9,341 bases of DNA from Candidatus Cloacimonadota bacterium (GTDB lineage Bacteria; Cloacimonadota; Cloacimonadia; Cloacimonadales; TCS61), in assembly GCA_023133395.1 (NCBI GenBank), contig JAGLWO010000570.1, positions 1 to 9,341 of the forward strand, read 5' to 3'. The notes under the pieces are model-generated. The model was not told where the DNA came from. It saw only the letters and a list, made by a program, of their open reading frames with translations, and did no database searches. This document shows, one piece after another, positions 1 to 6,426 of the stretch (position 1 is its first letter; the number at the start of each line of letters is the position of its first letter). Position numbers and translations under genes: made by a program.

Positions 1-675
1 TTTGTTTATCTTTGCATTCATATTGGGATTCAAAGGCTTCAATTCGATATTGGAAAGCAAATTCTGGATAGAGAAATATATCTCGTTATTCAGGTAGATG
101 GTAGTTCCTTTAAAGGTTGTTTCCAGTGTTTCTGTGATATACTTTTCTATCGGGTTCAAGGCTTGCAGAAAGTATAGAAGGGCTTTCTCAATGTTCTTTT
201 TTTCTTCATTGGATTTTGCTTCTTTGAACAGGTCCAAAGCCAGATTCATGGCTTTATCTATCTTTTCCTGCTTCAGCTTTTTATACATCATTCGGTAAAG
301 ACGGTAATAAACCCAGTATTCCTTTTTATTCTGCCAGGTATCCACCAGTTCGTATCCTTCGAGTTCTGCTTGCGTTGTTGACCTGATCTGGGATTTTAAT
401 TCTTCTTCCAGTACCCCGGATTTTTCCATGATACTGCTGATAACTTCTCCAGAGATATTGATTGTAATTTCTGAAGCTAGATTTTTCAGAGCTTCGCTTT
501 TTGCTATCTCAATATGGTCCTTGCTTCTCTTAACTTTGGGAGCATACCCGATCCCAATGTAATACTCTTTACTGAGAGGTCGATTTTTTACCCAATCGGG
601 TACTTTCTTGGCAAGAAGAAGATTAAATTGGAATATCAGACAAACCAAGACAAATAAACGAATCTTGCTTTTCAT
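1..675 (-). CDS. LPP20/FlgT-N-like exported protein, 3' end outside window
   Basis: Open for 225 codons from its ATG to the left edge without a stop, so the C-terminus is missing. The start is chosen because AGGAGA lies a few bases upstream; an overlapping ATG four bases earlier is in another frame. Residues 1-22 form a signal peptide ending LLLA, with mature protein from KKVPDWV. No convincing lipobox is seen (Cys12 sits inside the hydrophobic core). Residues about 25-130 resemble the LPP20/FlgT N-terminal fold: PDWV, then YYIGIGYAP (39-47), a helix with EALKNLASEI (61-70), and GYELVDTW...YWVYYRLYR near 108-128. Residues about 140-182 look like a TPR-type helical pair (ALDLFKEA, ALLYFLQALNP). 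LPP20-fold proteins include flagellar FlgP and outer-membrane lipoproteins of unknown role. It is last of the visible operon, 14 nt after the 430-residue barrel gene. Role in an outer-membrane complex is inferred. Confidence 0.75.
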   Translation of the reverse strand, partial: MKSKIRLFVLVCLIFQFNLLLAKKVPDWVKNRPLSKEYYIGIGYAPKVKRSKDHIEIAKSEALKNLASEITINISGEVISSIMEKSGVLEEELKSQIRSTTQAELEGYELVDTWQNKKEYWVYYRLYRMMYKKLKQEKIDKAMNLALDLFKEAKSNEEKKNIEKALLYFLQALNPIEKYITETLETTFKGTTIYLNNEIYFSIQNLLSNIELKPLNPNMNAKINK

Positions 676-689
676 TCATTCTCCTCTGT

Positions 690-1982
690 TTAAAAATAGT
701 AGATACAGGAAAGAGTGAGAGTATTCATCGTTTTTTTATAAACAAATCCATCATCTTCGGATTCTCCATATTCAATTTCAAATTCCGTGTTCTTGAATGA
801 GATATCAAGCGAGTATCGATCTGTAATTAAACCTGTTCCCAGAGATAGTCCACCTCCCACAACCTGTTCGTCATTGTTATCCATAAATAACGTGGGATAG
901 GTTTGAACTCCAATTCTGAGTGGAATAACAGCAAAATCCCAGATCTCGGTGAAAAGGTACTCTGCACCGAATCTTAGTTGATTGAGATCCTGGTTTTCCA
1001 ATTCACCTGTATACCCTGTAAGTTCCTCATAATCTTCTTTCAGGGTTGTTTCTCCAAATTTTCTGGATTCCATATCTACTGCCAGCGTGAGATTATCACC
1101 CAAACGGTAGGAAGCACCAATACCCAACATCAAAGGCATTCCCAGTGTATAAGAGTCACTAGATTCAATGGGCTCAGGATCATATATTACGCTATTAGAA
1201 TCGGAATATTCTTCCAAAAGGAACTCTTCATCAATTTGCAAATCGAAGGGAGTTTTTATAGCCAAACCGATCTTTAATGGAACGGGATTGCTCAAGTAAT
1301 TAAAATCAAGCATTGCACCAACAACAAAATTCACTCCGGAGAAAGTCCAATCGGACCTATCATAATAATCCCAGTAATAATGATAATCCACTGAATCAAT
1401 TTCAACCATATCCTTTGATTCAAAGTAAGCCTCACCTACCCATAGATTAGTTGCTACGCCCAAAGATAATACAGCGGTAATCCTGCTGCTAAGTCCTATA
1501 GTGATCGTGCTCGCTCCACCCTCTGATAATGTTTCATACATGTATTCATATGATTCTAATGCATCTTCGTATGAATCCTCTTCATGATAATATGAATATA
1601 GATCAAGTTGCCTTTGCACAGCAAGAGCTACTACAAATTTTTTACCGGAAAATTCGAATGGATAAACTCCGCTCAGGAAGTTCAAGATGCCGTGTTCGTC
1701 CTCATAAGTTTCGGTGTAATAATCAAAATCCACTTCATATTTTTCGACGAGCCCACGTCCCACAATAGATGCTTCGGGTTCATCCAACTGAGTAAGCCCG
1801 GCAGGATTCCAGGAAATGGCAGTGGCATCATCTGCAACTCCAATAAAGGCTCCACCCATACCAGCAGCCCTAGCTCCCACTCCGGTAAAGTTCCAGTCCG
1901 GTCCCAGGTTCAGGTCAAGCTGGGCAAAAGCAAAGCTTGAAACAACTAAAATAAAAGAAATATATAAAAATTTTAATTTCAT
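690..1982 (-). CDS. FadL-like outer-membrane beta-barrel protein (UPF0164/PorV-PorQ-like), paralogue 2
   Basis: A 430-residue protein with a signal peptide (1-20, ending SSFAFA|Q) and the hallmark GVGARAAGMGGAFIGVADD at 34-52 followed by ISWNPAGLTQL, as in the UPF0164 group and the PorV/PorQ relatives of the FadL transporters. The rest is alternating beta-strand sequence with acidic, tyrosine-rich loops (around 75-100, 130-150 and 190-215), and it ends in an aromatic strand, CIYYF, typical of a BAM-recognised barrel. It probably sits in the outer membrane. In the FadL family such barrels carry hydrophobic solutes; PorV is a shuttle/channel part of type IX secretion. Neither role is shown here. 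AAGGAGAG precedes the ATG with good spacing. It is a clear paralogue of the next gene upstream, with an insertion-rich middle that makes it 59 residues longer. A short leader ORF lies just upstream. Confidence 0.88.
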   Translation of the reverse strand: MKLKFLYISFILVVSSFAFAQLDLNLGPDWNFTGVGARAAGMGGAFIGVADDATAISWNPAGLTQLDEPEASIVGRGLVEKYEVDFDYYTETYEDEHGILNFLSGVYPFEFSGKKFVVALAVQRQLDLYSYYHEEDSYEDALESYEYMYETLSEGGASTITIGLSSRITAVLSLGVATNLWVGEAYFESKDMVEIDSVDYHYYWDYYDRSDWTFSGVNFVVGAMLDFNYLSNPVPLKIGLAIKTPFDLQIDEEFLLEEYSDSNSVIYDPEPIESSDSYTLGMPLMLGIGASYRLGDNLTLAVDMESRKFGETTLKEDYEELTGYTGELENQDLNQLRFGAEYLFTEIWDFAVIPLRIGVQTYPTLFMDNNDEQVVGGGLSLGTGLITDRYSLDISFKNTEFEIEYGESEDDGFVYKKTMNTLTLSCIYYF

Positions 1983-1991
1983 ATTCTCTCC

Positions 1992-2021
1992 TTAAAAAGA
2001 AACCCTCATATAATTCTCCTC
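1992..2021 (-). promoter_or_regulatory. possible leader mini-ORF with its own Shine-Dalgarno
   Basis: In the 75-nt gap between the two barrel genes the minus strand reads GAGGAG, six bases, then ATG AGG GTT TCT TTT TAA, and this TAA runs straight into the AAGGAGAG that serves the 430-residue barrel gene. It would encode only MRVSF. A strong ribosome-binding site, correct spacing and a stop abutting the next SD fit a translational-coupling leader. A gap this short in an AT-rich genome can also produce it by chance. Confidence 0.2.
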
Positions 2022-2057
2022 AGACGGGTATGTGAGTGTTTATTTAATTCTTTATAT

Positions 2058-3173
2058 TTAGAAATAGAATATTCCGGAAAATGTGAGCGTGCTTTTATTT
2101 TTTTTTATATTACCCCAATCATAATTTTCGTATTCATATCCGGAAATCTGGAAGGTTACATCAAAAGAAAATCTTTCAAATATCAAACCTGAGCCAAATG
2201 ATAATCCTGTTCCAACAACCTGGTCTTCATTTTCGTCTGCTATTAAAGTTGGTACATTTTGATAGCCTAACCTGAGAGGAATAACAGCAAAATCAGTTAT
2301 GACAAGATATTCTCCACCAACTCTGAATTGATTCAAATCTTCCTCACTATCACTTAAAGGTACACTGCTGTCATCTTCATATACTATTTCACTTGCCCCA
2401 TATTTTCGCATTTCATAATCAGCTGCAACAGTAAAATTTTCACCTATTCTATATGAAGCACCAAAGCCCATCATCATCGGCATTTCAACAATATTTGTAT
2501 ATTCCATATCATCATAGTAATCATAATCTGCATCAACTTCCACTTCAAGTTCAAAGGGAGTTCGCATACTAAATCCAAATTTTAATGGAATAGGATTCTG
2601 AAAATTGCTAAAATCTAACATTGCACCAAGATTCATATTAAATCCAGAGAAGTTAATGCTCCTAGAAACATAATCACCATAGTCGATAGTATCCTCTTCC
2701 CATGAGCCAGTCCAGATATTAGTAGCCATTCCTATTGATAACAAAGGAATGATTCTATAAGCCAAACCCGGAGTAATTGTATTCGCACCACCGAAAGACT
2801 CTGTATCATCTCCCCAATCACTGAACATATCAAGTTGTTTCTGATAAGCTAACGCAACAACTAATTTACCGTTCATTAGTGGATATGCAGCACTAACAAA
2901 ATTAACGACAAAATGTCCCTGGTCATAGGTCTCTTCATCATATTCAGCATCATATTTCTCTGTAATATAGCGAGTTACAACAGATACTTCGGGTCTGTAT
3001 AGCTGTGTTAAACCTCCAGGGTTCCAAGTTATAGCAGTTGCATCATCTGCCACACCGATAAATGCACCCCCCATACCTGCAACTCTGGCACCTGCGCCTG
3101 TTATATTCCAGTCAGCAGCATGCAAGTTAAAACCAATAAATATAATAAAAAACACAATACAAATTTTTCTCAT
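2058..3173 (-). CDS. FadL-like outer-membrane beta-barrel protein (UPF0164/PorV-PorQ-like), paralogue 1
   Basis: A 371-residue exported barrel. The signal peptide (about 1-19, ending NLHA) is followed at once by DWNITGAGARVAGMGGAF (21-38) and GVADDATAITWNPGGLTQL, nearly the same as in its neighbour. Shared blocks continue through NPIPLKFGFSMRTPFELEV in the middle, DLNQFRVGGEYL, DFAVIPLRLGYQNVPTL and DQVVGTGLSFGSGLI, to a final FSGIFYF, an outer-membrane barrel C-terminus. It starts 13 nt after the CsgG-like gene stops, and its SD (AGGGGGAAAAG) falls in that gap, so the two are almost certainly co-transcribed and probably coupled. A tandem duplication with divergence in loop lengths explains the pair. 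Function is not known. A FadL-type channel or a secretion-associated barrel are the two main options. Confidence 0.88.
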   Translation of the reverse strand: MRKICIVFFIIFIGFNLHAADWNITGAGARVAGMGGAFIGVADDATAITWNPGGLTQLYRPEVSVVTRYITEKYDAEYDEETYDQGHFVVNFVSAAYPLMNGKLVVALAYQKQLDMFSDWGDDTESFGGANTITPGLAYRIIPLLSIGMATNIWTGSWEEDTIDYGDYVSRSINFSGFNMNLGAMLDFSNFQNPIPLKFGFSMRTPFELEVEVDADYDYYDDMEYTNIVEMPMMMGFGASYRIGENFTVAADYEMRKYGASEIVYEDDSSVPLSDSEEDLNQFRVGGEYLVITDFAVIPLRLGYQNVPTLIADENEDQVVGTGLSFGSGLIFERFSFDVTFQISGYEYENYDWGNIKKNKSTLTFSGIFYF

Positions 3174-3186
3174 CTTTTCCCCCTTT

Positions 3187-4560
3187 TTATTTTACTACTA
3201 CTTTGTCTTCAACCTGAATATTTCCGATCTTTCCAATTGCTTTTGCTATCGACATCTTTTCTTGAACTTGAACAACGATCAATTCTCCTAAAGGAATCAC
3301 GTTTTTGCCCAGAACTTCACCTGTTTGCGGATGGTAATATTTTTTACCTTCTTTATAAGCAACGCATTTCGTACCTTTGCGAACACCGACGTTACTTCCG
3401 ATACTGAGTATGATCTGGTCATCCTCCACTTCCATAATGATACCTTCCACCAATGGCAGGTCGTTATAGATATCTATTGCTACCTGTTCCACCAGGCTTT
3501 CGATAGTTTCGATATTAGTATTCCCTGAACCAGCTTCTTTTGCTACAATGAGTTCACTGGTTTCTGTATCTATGCCACGAGCACTGACTTTTGCAAAGCC
3601 GATCTCGATATTTACTCTGCCTAAAACAATTACATCTGCTCCTGCAAGTTTTCCCACCTTTACCGCAGTTTCATCATCAACAAAACCTGTCATCCCTAGC
3701 TTTTGTTCCTCCATAATTTTATCCAGGGCACTTCTTTCGATAACCCTGAAGCGACGCAGATTTACAAGCTGAGTTATAAGTTTTTCTGTAACAGATTCCG
3801 TTAGATTCTGTGCTCTTTCATTGCTTTCGAAGGTTAAAACTGCAATTGAAAGTCGAGAACCAACCTGAGTAACTTTAGAAGGATCATAAGTGAGTGCACC
3901 AAGTGGAAGTTTACTTATACTCGATTTCTTTTTTCTCGATCTTTCCAATCTTTCTTTTTCCTTTTCATATTCTTTACGCAGTCTTTCAAGCTCTTTCTCT
4001 TTTTCCTGTATTTCCTTTTTTTCTTTTTTCTTTCGTTCTTTTTCCAGGCGCTTTTGTTCTTCTTCAATCTCTTTTTGCCTTATTGCCAGTTCTTCTTCTT
4101 TTTGCCTTTGTTCTTCCATTTCCTTCTGGCGAAGTGCTAATTCTTCCTGTTCTTTTTCATGTAGTTTTCTTATAGCAAGGTCTTTTTCAAAATCGATATC
4201 CCTACCATCATAGCTTAATTTTTTTATATATTCTTCAGCACGTTTAGATTTTTTATAAGCATAAGAAAGTTGTAACTCTCCCATTGCTGTATCATATTCA
4301 TCCAGATTATAATAGCATATACCTATTTCTCGATGTGGAAAATATTTAATAAATCGTGTTCCGTAAGTTCGTTTTTTCTTTTTATCTTCAAATTCCAATG
4401 AAGCTGCACTTTTAAACTCAGCAATTGCGCGTTCCCATTCACCCTTATTCATAAATTTTACGCCCTTGTCATAATAAGTATAAAACTTTTCAATAGTGAA
4501 TAATGATGTAAAAGGTATTATTAAAATAAAAAATATTAACAATATAATTAGATATTTCAT
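3187..4560 (-). CDS. CsgG/TolB-like envelope protein with TPR-like, coiled-coil and FlgT-C-like domains
   Basis: A 457-residue protein, first gene of the minus-strand operon. Residues 1-21 are a hydrophobic signal or anchor without a lipobox cysteine. Residues about 24-115 look like TPR repeats (YYDKGVKFMNKGEWERAIAE, then a second block around 80-112 with REIGICYYNLDEYDTAMGE). Residues about 125-213 are a long Lys/Glu/Arg-rich coiled coil. Residues about 234-370 match the CsgG/TolB-like fold: RLSIAVLTFES, TEKLITQLVNLRRFRVIERS (258-277), EEQKLGMTGFVDD and KLAGADVIVLGRV. Residues about 371-456 resemble the FlgT C-terminal domain: VEGIIMEVEDDQIILSIGSN, VGVRKGT, HPQTGEVLGK, then LGELIVVQVQ. AAGGAG precedes the ATG. 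Classical curli CsgG is a lipoprotein pore; the lack of a lipobox and of csgA/B/E/F argues against curli export here. A periplasmic scaffold facing the two barrels is my inference. Confidence 0.85.
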   Translation of the reverse strand: MKYLIILLIFFILIIPFTSLFTIEKFYTYYDKGVKFMNKGEWERAIAEFKSAASLEFEDKKKKRTYGTRFIKYFPHREIGICYYNLDEYDTAMGELQLSYAYKKSKRAEEYIKKLSYDGRDIDFEKDLAIRKLHEKEQEELALRQKEMEEQRQKEEELAIRQKEIEEEQKRLEKERKKKEKKEIQEKEKELERLRKEYEKEKERLERSRKKKSSISKLPLGALTYDPSKVTQVGSRLSIAVLTFESNERAQNLTESVTEKLITQLVNLRRFRVIERSALDKIMEEQKLGMTGFVDDETAVKVGKLAGADVIVLGRVNIEIGFAKVSARGIDTETSELIVAKEAGSGNTNIETIESLVEQVAIDIYNDLPLVEGIIMEVEDDQIILSIGSNVGVRKGTKCVAYKEGKKYYHPQTGEVLGKNVIPLGELIVVQVQEKMSIAKAIGKIGNIQVEDKVVVK

Positions 4561-4624
4561 AAAAATGTTCTCCTTCTCAACTTTAGATAACTCCCTTTAA
4601 TTTTTTACGTATTATTTATAAAAA

Positions 4625-4630
4625 ATCATA
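4625..4630 (-). promoter_or_regulatory. weak sigma70-like -10 candidate for the minus-strand operon
   Basis: The minus strand reads TATGAT about 65 bases upstream of the CsgG-like start. The hexamer 17 bases further upstream (CAATTT) is a poor -35, so this is only an alternative to the TAnnTTTG candidate further upstream. Confidence 0.15.
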
Positions 4631-4686
4631 TTCGCAAAAAAAAGAATAAATTGAAAATGAGTCAATGAATTATTTAAATAACAAAA

Positions 4687-4719
4687 CAAAACTAAATAAA
4701 ATGTTTGACACAAACAAAA
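4687..4719 (-). promoter_or_regulatory. Bacteroidetes-type promoter candidate for the minus-strand operon
   Basis: On the minus strand TTTTG (4719-4715) is followed after 20 bases by TAGTTTTG (4694-4687), which fits the Bacteroidetes -33/-7 pattern TTTG ... TAnnTTTG. It would give a leader of roughly 120 nt before the CsgG-like gene. The motif is short and the region is AT-rich, so chance matches are possible. Confidence 0.3.
4702..4716. promoter_or_regulatory. palindromic operator candidate between divergent promoters
   Basis: TGTTTG-ACA-CAAACA is a perfect 6-bp inverted repeat with a 3-bp centre. It overlaps the upstream promoter elements proposed for both directions, which is where a dimeric repressor or activator controlling both transcription units would sit. 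No regulator gene is in the window. Short arms leave room for chance. Confidence 0.3.
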
Positions 4720-4731
4720 GTTTTATATTTG
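4704..4731 (+). promoter_or_regulatory. Bacteroidetes-type promoter candidate for the CBS-pair gene
   Basis: TTTG (4704-4707, within TTTGACA) and TATATTTG (4724-4731) fit TTTG/TAnnTTTG with a 16-base gap, slightly short of the usual spacing. Read as sigma70, TTGACA is a perfect -35, but no good -10 lies 17 bases on, which favours the Bacteroidetes reading. It would start transcription about 35 bases before the CBS gene. Confidence 0.4.
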
Positions 4732-4769
4732 TCTTTCGTAGTAGGAAATCATAAGTAAGGGGTATTAAT

Positions 4770-5228
4770 ATGAATAGAAAACTTAACGAACTTTGTACTG
4801 GTGACATTAAGATTCACACAATAAAACCAGATGAGACTATTAAAAATGCTGTTGATATTTTGAATAAAAATCGAATTGGTTCACTTATTGTTATGGATGA
4901 TAATGAAAAGATTTACGGTATTCTTTCTGAGAGGGATATTCTTATTAAGCTGGCTGAAACTAATGTTGAAGATGACATTCATAATACTGCTGTAAGAGAG
5001 GTAATGACAAAAAAGGAAAAACTTATCGTAGGAAATCCCGATGATACCCTCGAATATTTAATGAATGTGATGCTTGAGAATAAGATCCGGCATATGCCTA
5101 TTGTTGATGAAAATGGTAAATTAAAATGCCTAATTTCAATACGAGATATTATCAAATTTCTTCTAAAAGAATCTAAGCAGAAAGTAAAATATCTCAGAGA
5201 TTATGTACAGGGAAAATACCCGGGTTAG
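4770..5228 (+). CDS. stand-alone CBS-domain pair protein
   Basis: A 152-residue cytoplasmic protein made of two CBS motifs and little else. CBS 1 spans about 13-62: a TIKPDETIKNAVDILNKN helix, IGSLIVMDD (37-44), then YGILSERDIL (49-58). CBS 2 spans about 76-134: VMTKKEKLIVGNPDDTLEYL, IRHMPIVDENGKL (107-118), then LISIRDIIKFL. The paired SERD and SIRD aspartates sit where CBS pairs contact the ribose of adenosine nucleotides, so AMP/ADP/ATP or NAD-type ligand sensing is likely. Stand-alone pairs usually act by binding a partner; none is evident here. AAGGGG lies eight bases before the ATG. It is divergent from the envelope operon across a shared regulatory gap. The tail (KESKQKVKYLRDYVQGKYPG) is basic and helical. 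Confidence 0.92.
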   Translation: MNRKLNELCTGDIKIHTIKPDETIKNAVDILNKNRIGSLIVMDDNEKIYGILSERDILIKLAETNVEDDIHNTAVREVMTKKEKLIVGNPDDTLEYLMNVMLENKIRHMPIVDENGKLKCLISIRDIIKFLLKESKQKVKYLRDYVQGKYPG

Positions 5229-5284
5229 TTTTAAAATTTGTTAAAAAGTTTTTAAAACAATTAAATAAAATTAAGGAGTTTTTT

Positions 5285-6058
5285 ATGAAAAAGCAAATAG
5301 TAGTATTTTTTGTCATTTATTTATTCAGTTTCAGTCTTTTCTCCCAAAATCTTATCCTCAATCCCGGCTGTGAAGAACCTCTTATCAGCGGGGAAATCCT
5401 AGATTGGCAAGAGATTGTTGGATCAAACTGGACAAGGCGGGGGGGTGATCCTATTCCTTATGAAGGAGGCTGGTATTTTTTTGCTGGTGAATGCAATTAT
5501 GGTCATTTGAGACAGGATGTCGATGTTTCTTATTATTCCGAAGCTATCGATAATAACCTGCAGTATTTTTATTTTGAAGGATATGTCCGTTCATATAATC
5601 AGAGTCCAGAGGATGATTCGAGAATAGTTCTTGAATATCTTAATTTTGATACAACCATTGTCCTTACAACATTCGATTCAGGATTATATAATAATACAAC
5701 GACCTGGATACAAGTAACCGATAACAGGTTAGCTCCTCCTGATACTCGTTATATTCGAATAAATCTTCACAGCTACCGTAATTATGGAACAAATAATGAC
5801 GGATATTTTGATGCTCTCCTATTGCAAGCAGTAAATCCTGAAATCCCAGAAAATATCTCTATTCTGATAAATGAGGATAATGTAGAACTCACCTGGGATG
5901 AAGTAGTTGGTGCAACTTCTTACAGCATTTATTCATCTGATGATCCATATGAGATACCTGAAAACTGGACTCTGGAAGCATCCGGAATAACAGATACAAA
6001 CTGGAGTGAACTGGTTTCAGAAGATAAGAAATTTTATTATGTGACTGCTGTGAATTAA
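5285..6058 (+). CDS. secreted protein with carbohydrate-binding-like domain and C-terminal FN3
   Basis: A 257-residue protein with a signal peptide (1-20, cleavage near SLFS|QN). The mature N-terminus NLILNPGCEE followed by DWQ, GGWYFFAGE and LRQDVDVS is the usual opening of galactose-binding/jelly-roll modules (NLLxNxxFE type) of about 22-182, ending in GYFDALLLQ. Cys29 and Cys70 could form a disulfide. Residues about 184-257 are an FN3 domain: NPEIPENISILINEDNVELTWDEVVGATSYSIYSSDDP, then FYYVTAVN. The protein stops right at the end of strand F/G of this FN3, so the last strand is short or missing, which may mean a slight C-terminal truncation. The FN3 shares the Y-x-IY-x-SD-x-P...NW pattern with the one in the large propeller protein to the right. 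AAGGAG sits six bases before the ATG, and the CBS gene ends 56 bases upstream. Ligand and function unknown. Confidence 0.8.
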   Translation: MKKQIVVFFVIYLFSFSLFSQNLILNPGCEEPLISGEILDWQEIVGSNWTRRGGDPIPYEGGWYFFAGECNYGHLRQDVDVSYYSEAIDNNLQYFYFEGYVRSYNQSPEDDSRIVLEYLNFDTTIVLTTFDSGLYNNTTTWIQVTDNRLAPPDTRYIRINLHSYRNYGTNNDGYFDALLLQAVNPEIPENISILINEDNVELTWDEVVGATSYSIYSSDDPYEIPENWTLEASGITDTNWSELVSEDKKFYYVTAVN

Positions 6059-6063
6059 TGCAA

Positions 6064-6088
6064 CTCATCCGGCAACTGCCGGATTGAG
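6064..6088. repeat. GC-rich palindrome, hairpin-forming
   Basis: CTCA-TCCGGC-AACT-GCCGGA-TTGAG: a 7-bp perfect stem (ATCCGGC/GCCGGAT) extended by CTC/GAG past a one-base bulge, with an AACT/tetraloop core. It stands out in an AT-rich gap six bases after the stop of the FN3 protein. On the plus strand it is followed by A's rather than T's, so it is not a canonical intrinsic terminator. It may act as a 3' mRNA stabiliser or be a REP-like element. Confidence 0.55.
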
Positions 6089-6168
6089 AAAAAAGTCTTT
6101 AGAATAATTCAGGAACCTTTATCTTTGAAAGAATCCTTAATATTTATTCCTTAAGAGTAAAATATTTA

Positions 6169-6186
6169 ATCCGGCAATAGCAGGAT
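6169..6186. repeat. second, decayed copy of the GC-rich palindrome
   Basis: ATCCGGCAATAGCAGGAT matches the core of the first palindrome at 15 of 18 positions, 102 bases downstream. The changes break the pairing, so it would fold poorly. Two related copies this close suggest a dispersed palindromic repeat family rather than a single terminator. Confidence 0.4.
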
Positions 6187-6324
6187 AGAAGCAGAGACGC
6201 AATATGGAAAAAATGTTTCGCAAAGTTAGAGGAAAAAATTTGACAGAAATTGATTAAATAAGTCTAAAGTGATCTTGAAAGTTTTATAAAAAATTTAATC
6301 ATTTATACTTAATGCAAGAAGAAA

Positions 6325-6426
6325 ATGAAACAATATAAAATATTATGGCGGAGAGATGAGAAAAACAATTATTTTGTGATGATTTTAAGAAAATCTGAAA
6401 GTGTATATTTAAAGGAAATCAATTGA
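6325..6426 (+). CDS. possible 33-residue peptide coupled to the HD gene
   Basis: ATG to TGA encodes 33 residues, MKQYKILWRRDEKNNYFVMI and on through LRKSESVYLKEIN. It is basic, with no signal peptide or membrane segment. Its stop overlaps the TTG start of the HD gene as TTGA, the classic arrangement for translational coupling, and the HD gene's AAAGGA lies inside its last codons. Against it: only a weak purine-rich AAGAAG upstream, and open frames this long do arise by chance in such sequence. It overlaps the propeller-gene start copy in a different frame. It could be a small partner protein, a leader peptide or noise. I recognise no family. Confidence 0.3.
   Translation: MKQYKILWRRDEKNNYFVMILRKSESVYLKEIN
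6347..6372 (+). pseudogene. remnant copy of the propeller gene start
   Basis: GGCGGAGAGATGAGAAAAAC and six following bases match the SD, start and first codons of the downstream propeller gene (7564-7589) at 24 of 26 positions. Read in that frame it gives MRKTIIL and then TGA, against MRRTIIF in the intact gene. The SD, spacing and start are all conserved, but nothing recognisable follows. It looks like the stub left by a lost paralogue, or one side of a duplication that flanks the HD gene. Confidence 0.45.

Larger units (their letters stand above)
6059..6422 (+). other. gene-poor stretch between the FN3 protein and the HD protein
   Basis: This 364-bp AT-rich stretch has no confident gene. 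It holds a GC-rich palindrome, a decayed second copy of it, a weak promoter-like TTGACA (6240-6245) with TCTAAA 17 bases on, a 33-codon ORF reaching into the HD start, and a short copy of the beginning of the propeller gene. It reads like a scar between two originally separate loci. Confidence 0.6.

Noticed and set aside
98..298. 66-codon plus-strand frame at the left edge
   Set aside because: It lies antisense inside the LPP20-like gene, which is open over 225 codons with a good SD and signal peptide.
978..1940. Three plus-strand frames inside the 430-residue barrel gene
   Set aside because: They have no ribosome-binding sites or family features and overlap a well-supported gene on the other strand.
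3890..4213. Plus-strand frames rich in Ser/Phe/Leu
   Set aside because: They are antisense shadows of the Lys/Glu-rich coiled coil of the CsgG-like gene, which always gives open, low-complexity reverse frames.
3187..4560. Curli secretion operon
   Set aside because: Only a CsgG-like domain is present. There is no lipobox, no CsgA/B amyloid repeats and no CsgE/F-like gene nearby.
5228..5258. GTTTTAAAA ... TTTTAAAAC inverted repeat after the CBS gene as a terminator
   Set aside because: The stem is almost all A-T with a 13-base loop and no clear U-tract. In such an AT-rich gap it is likely by chance.
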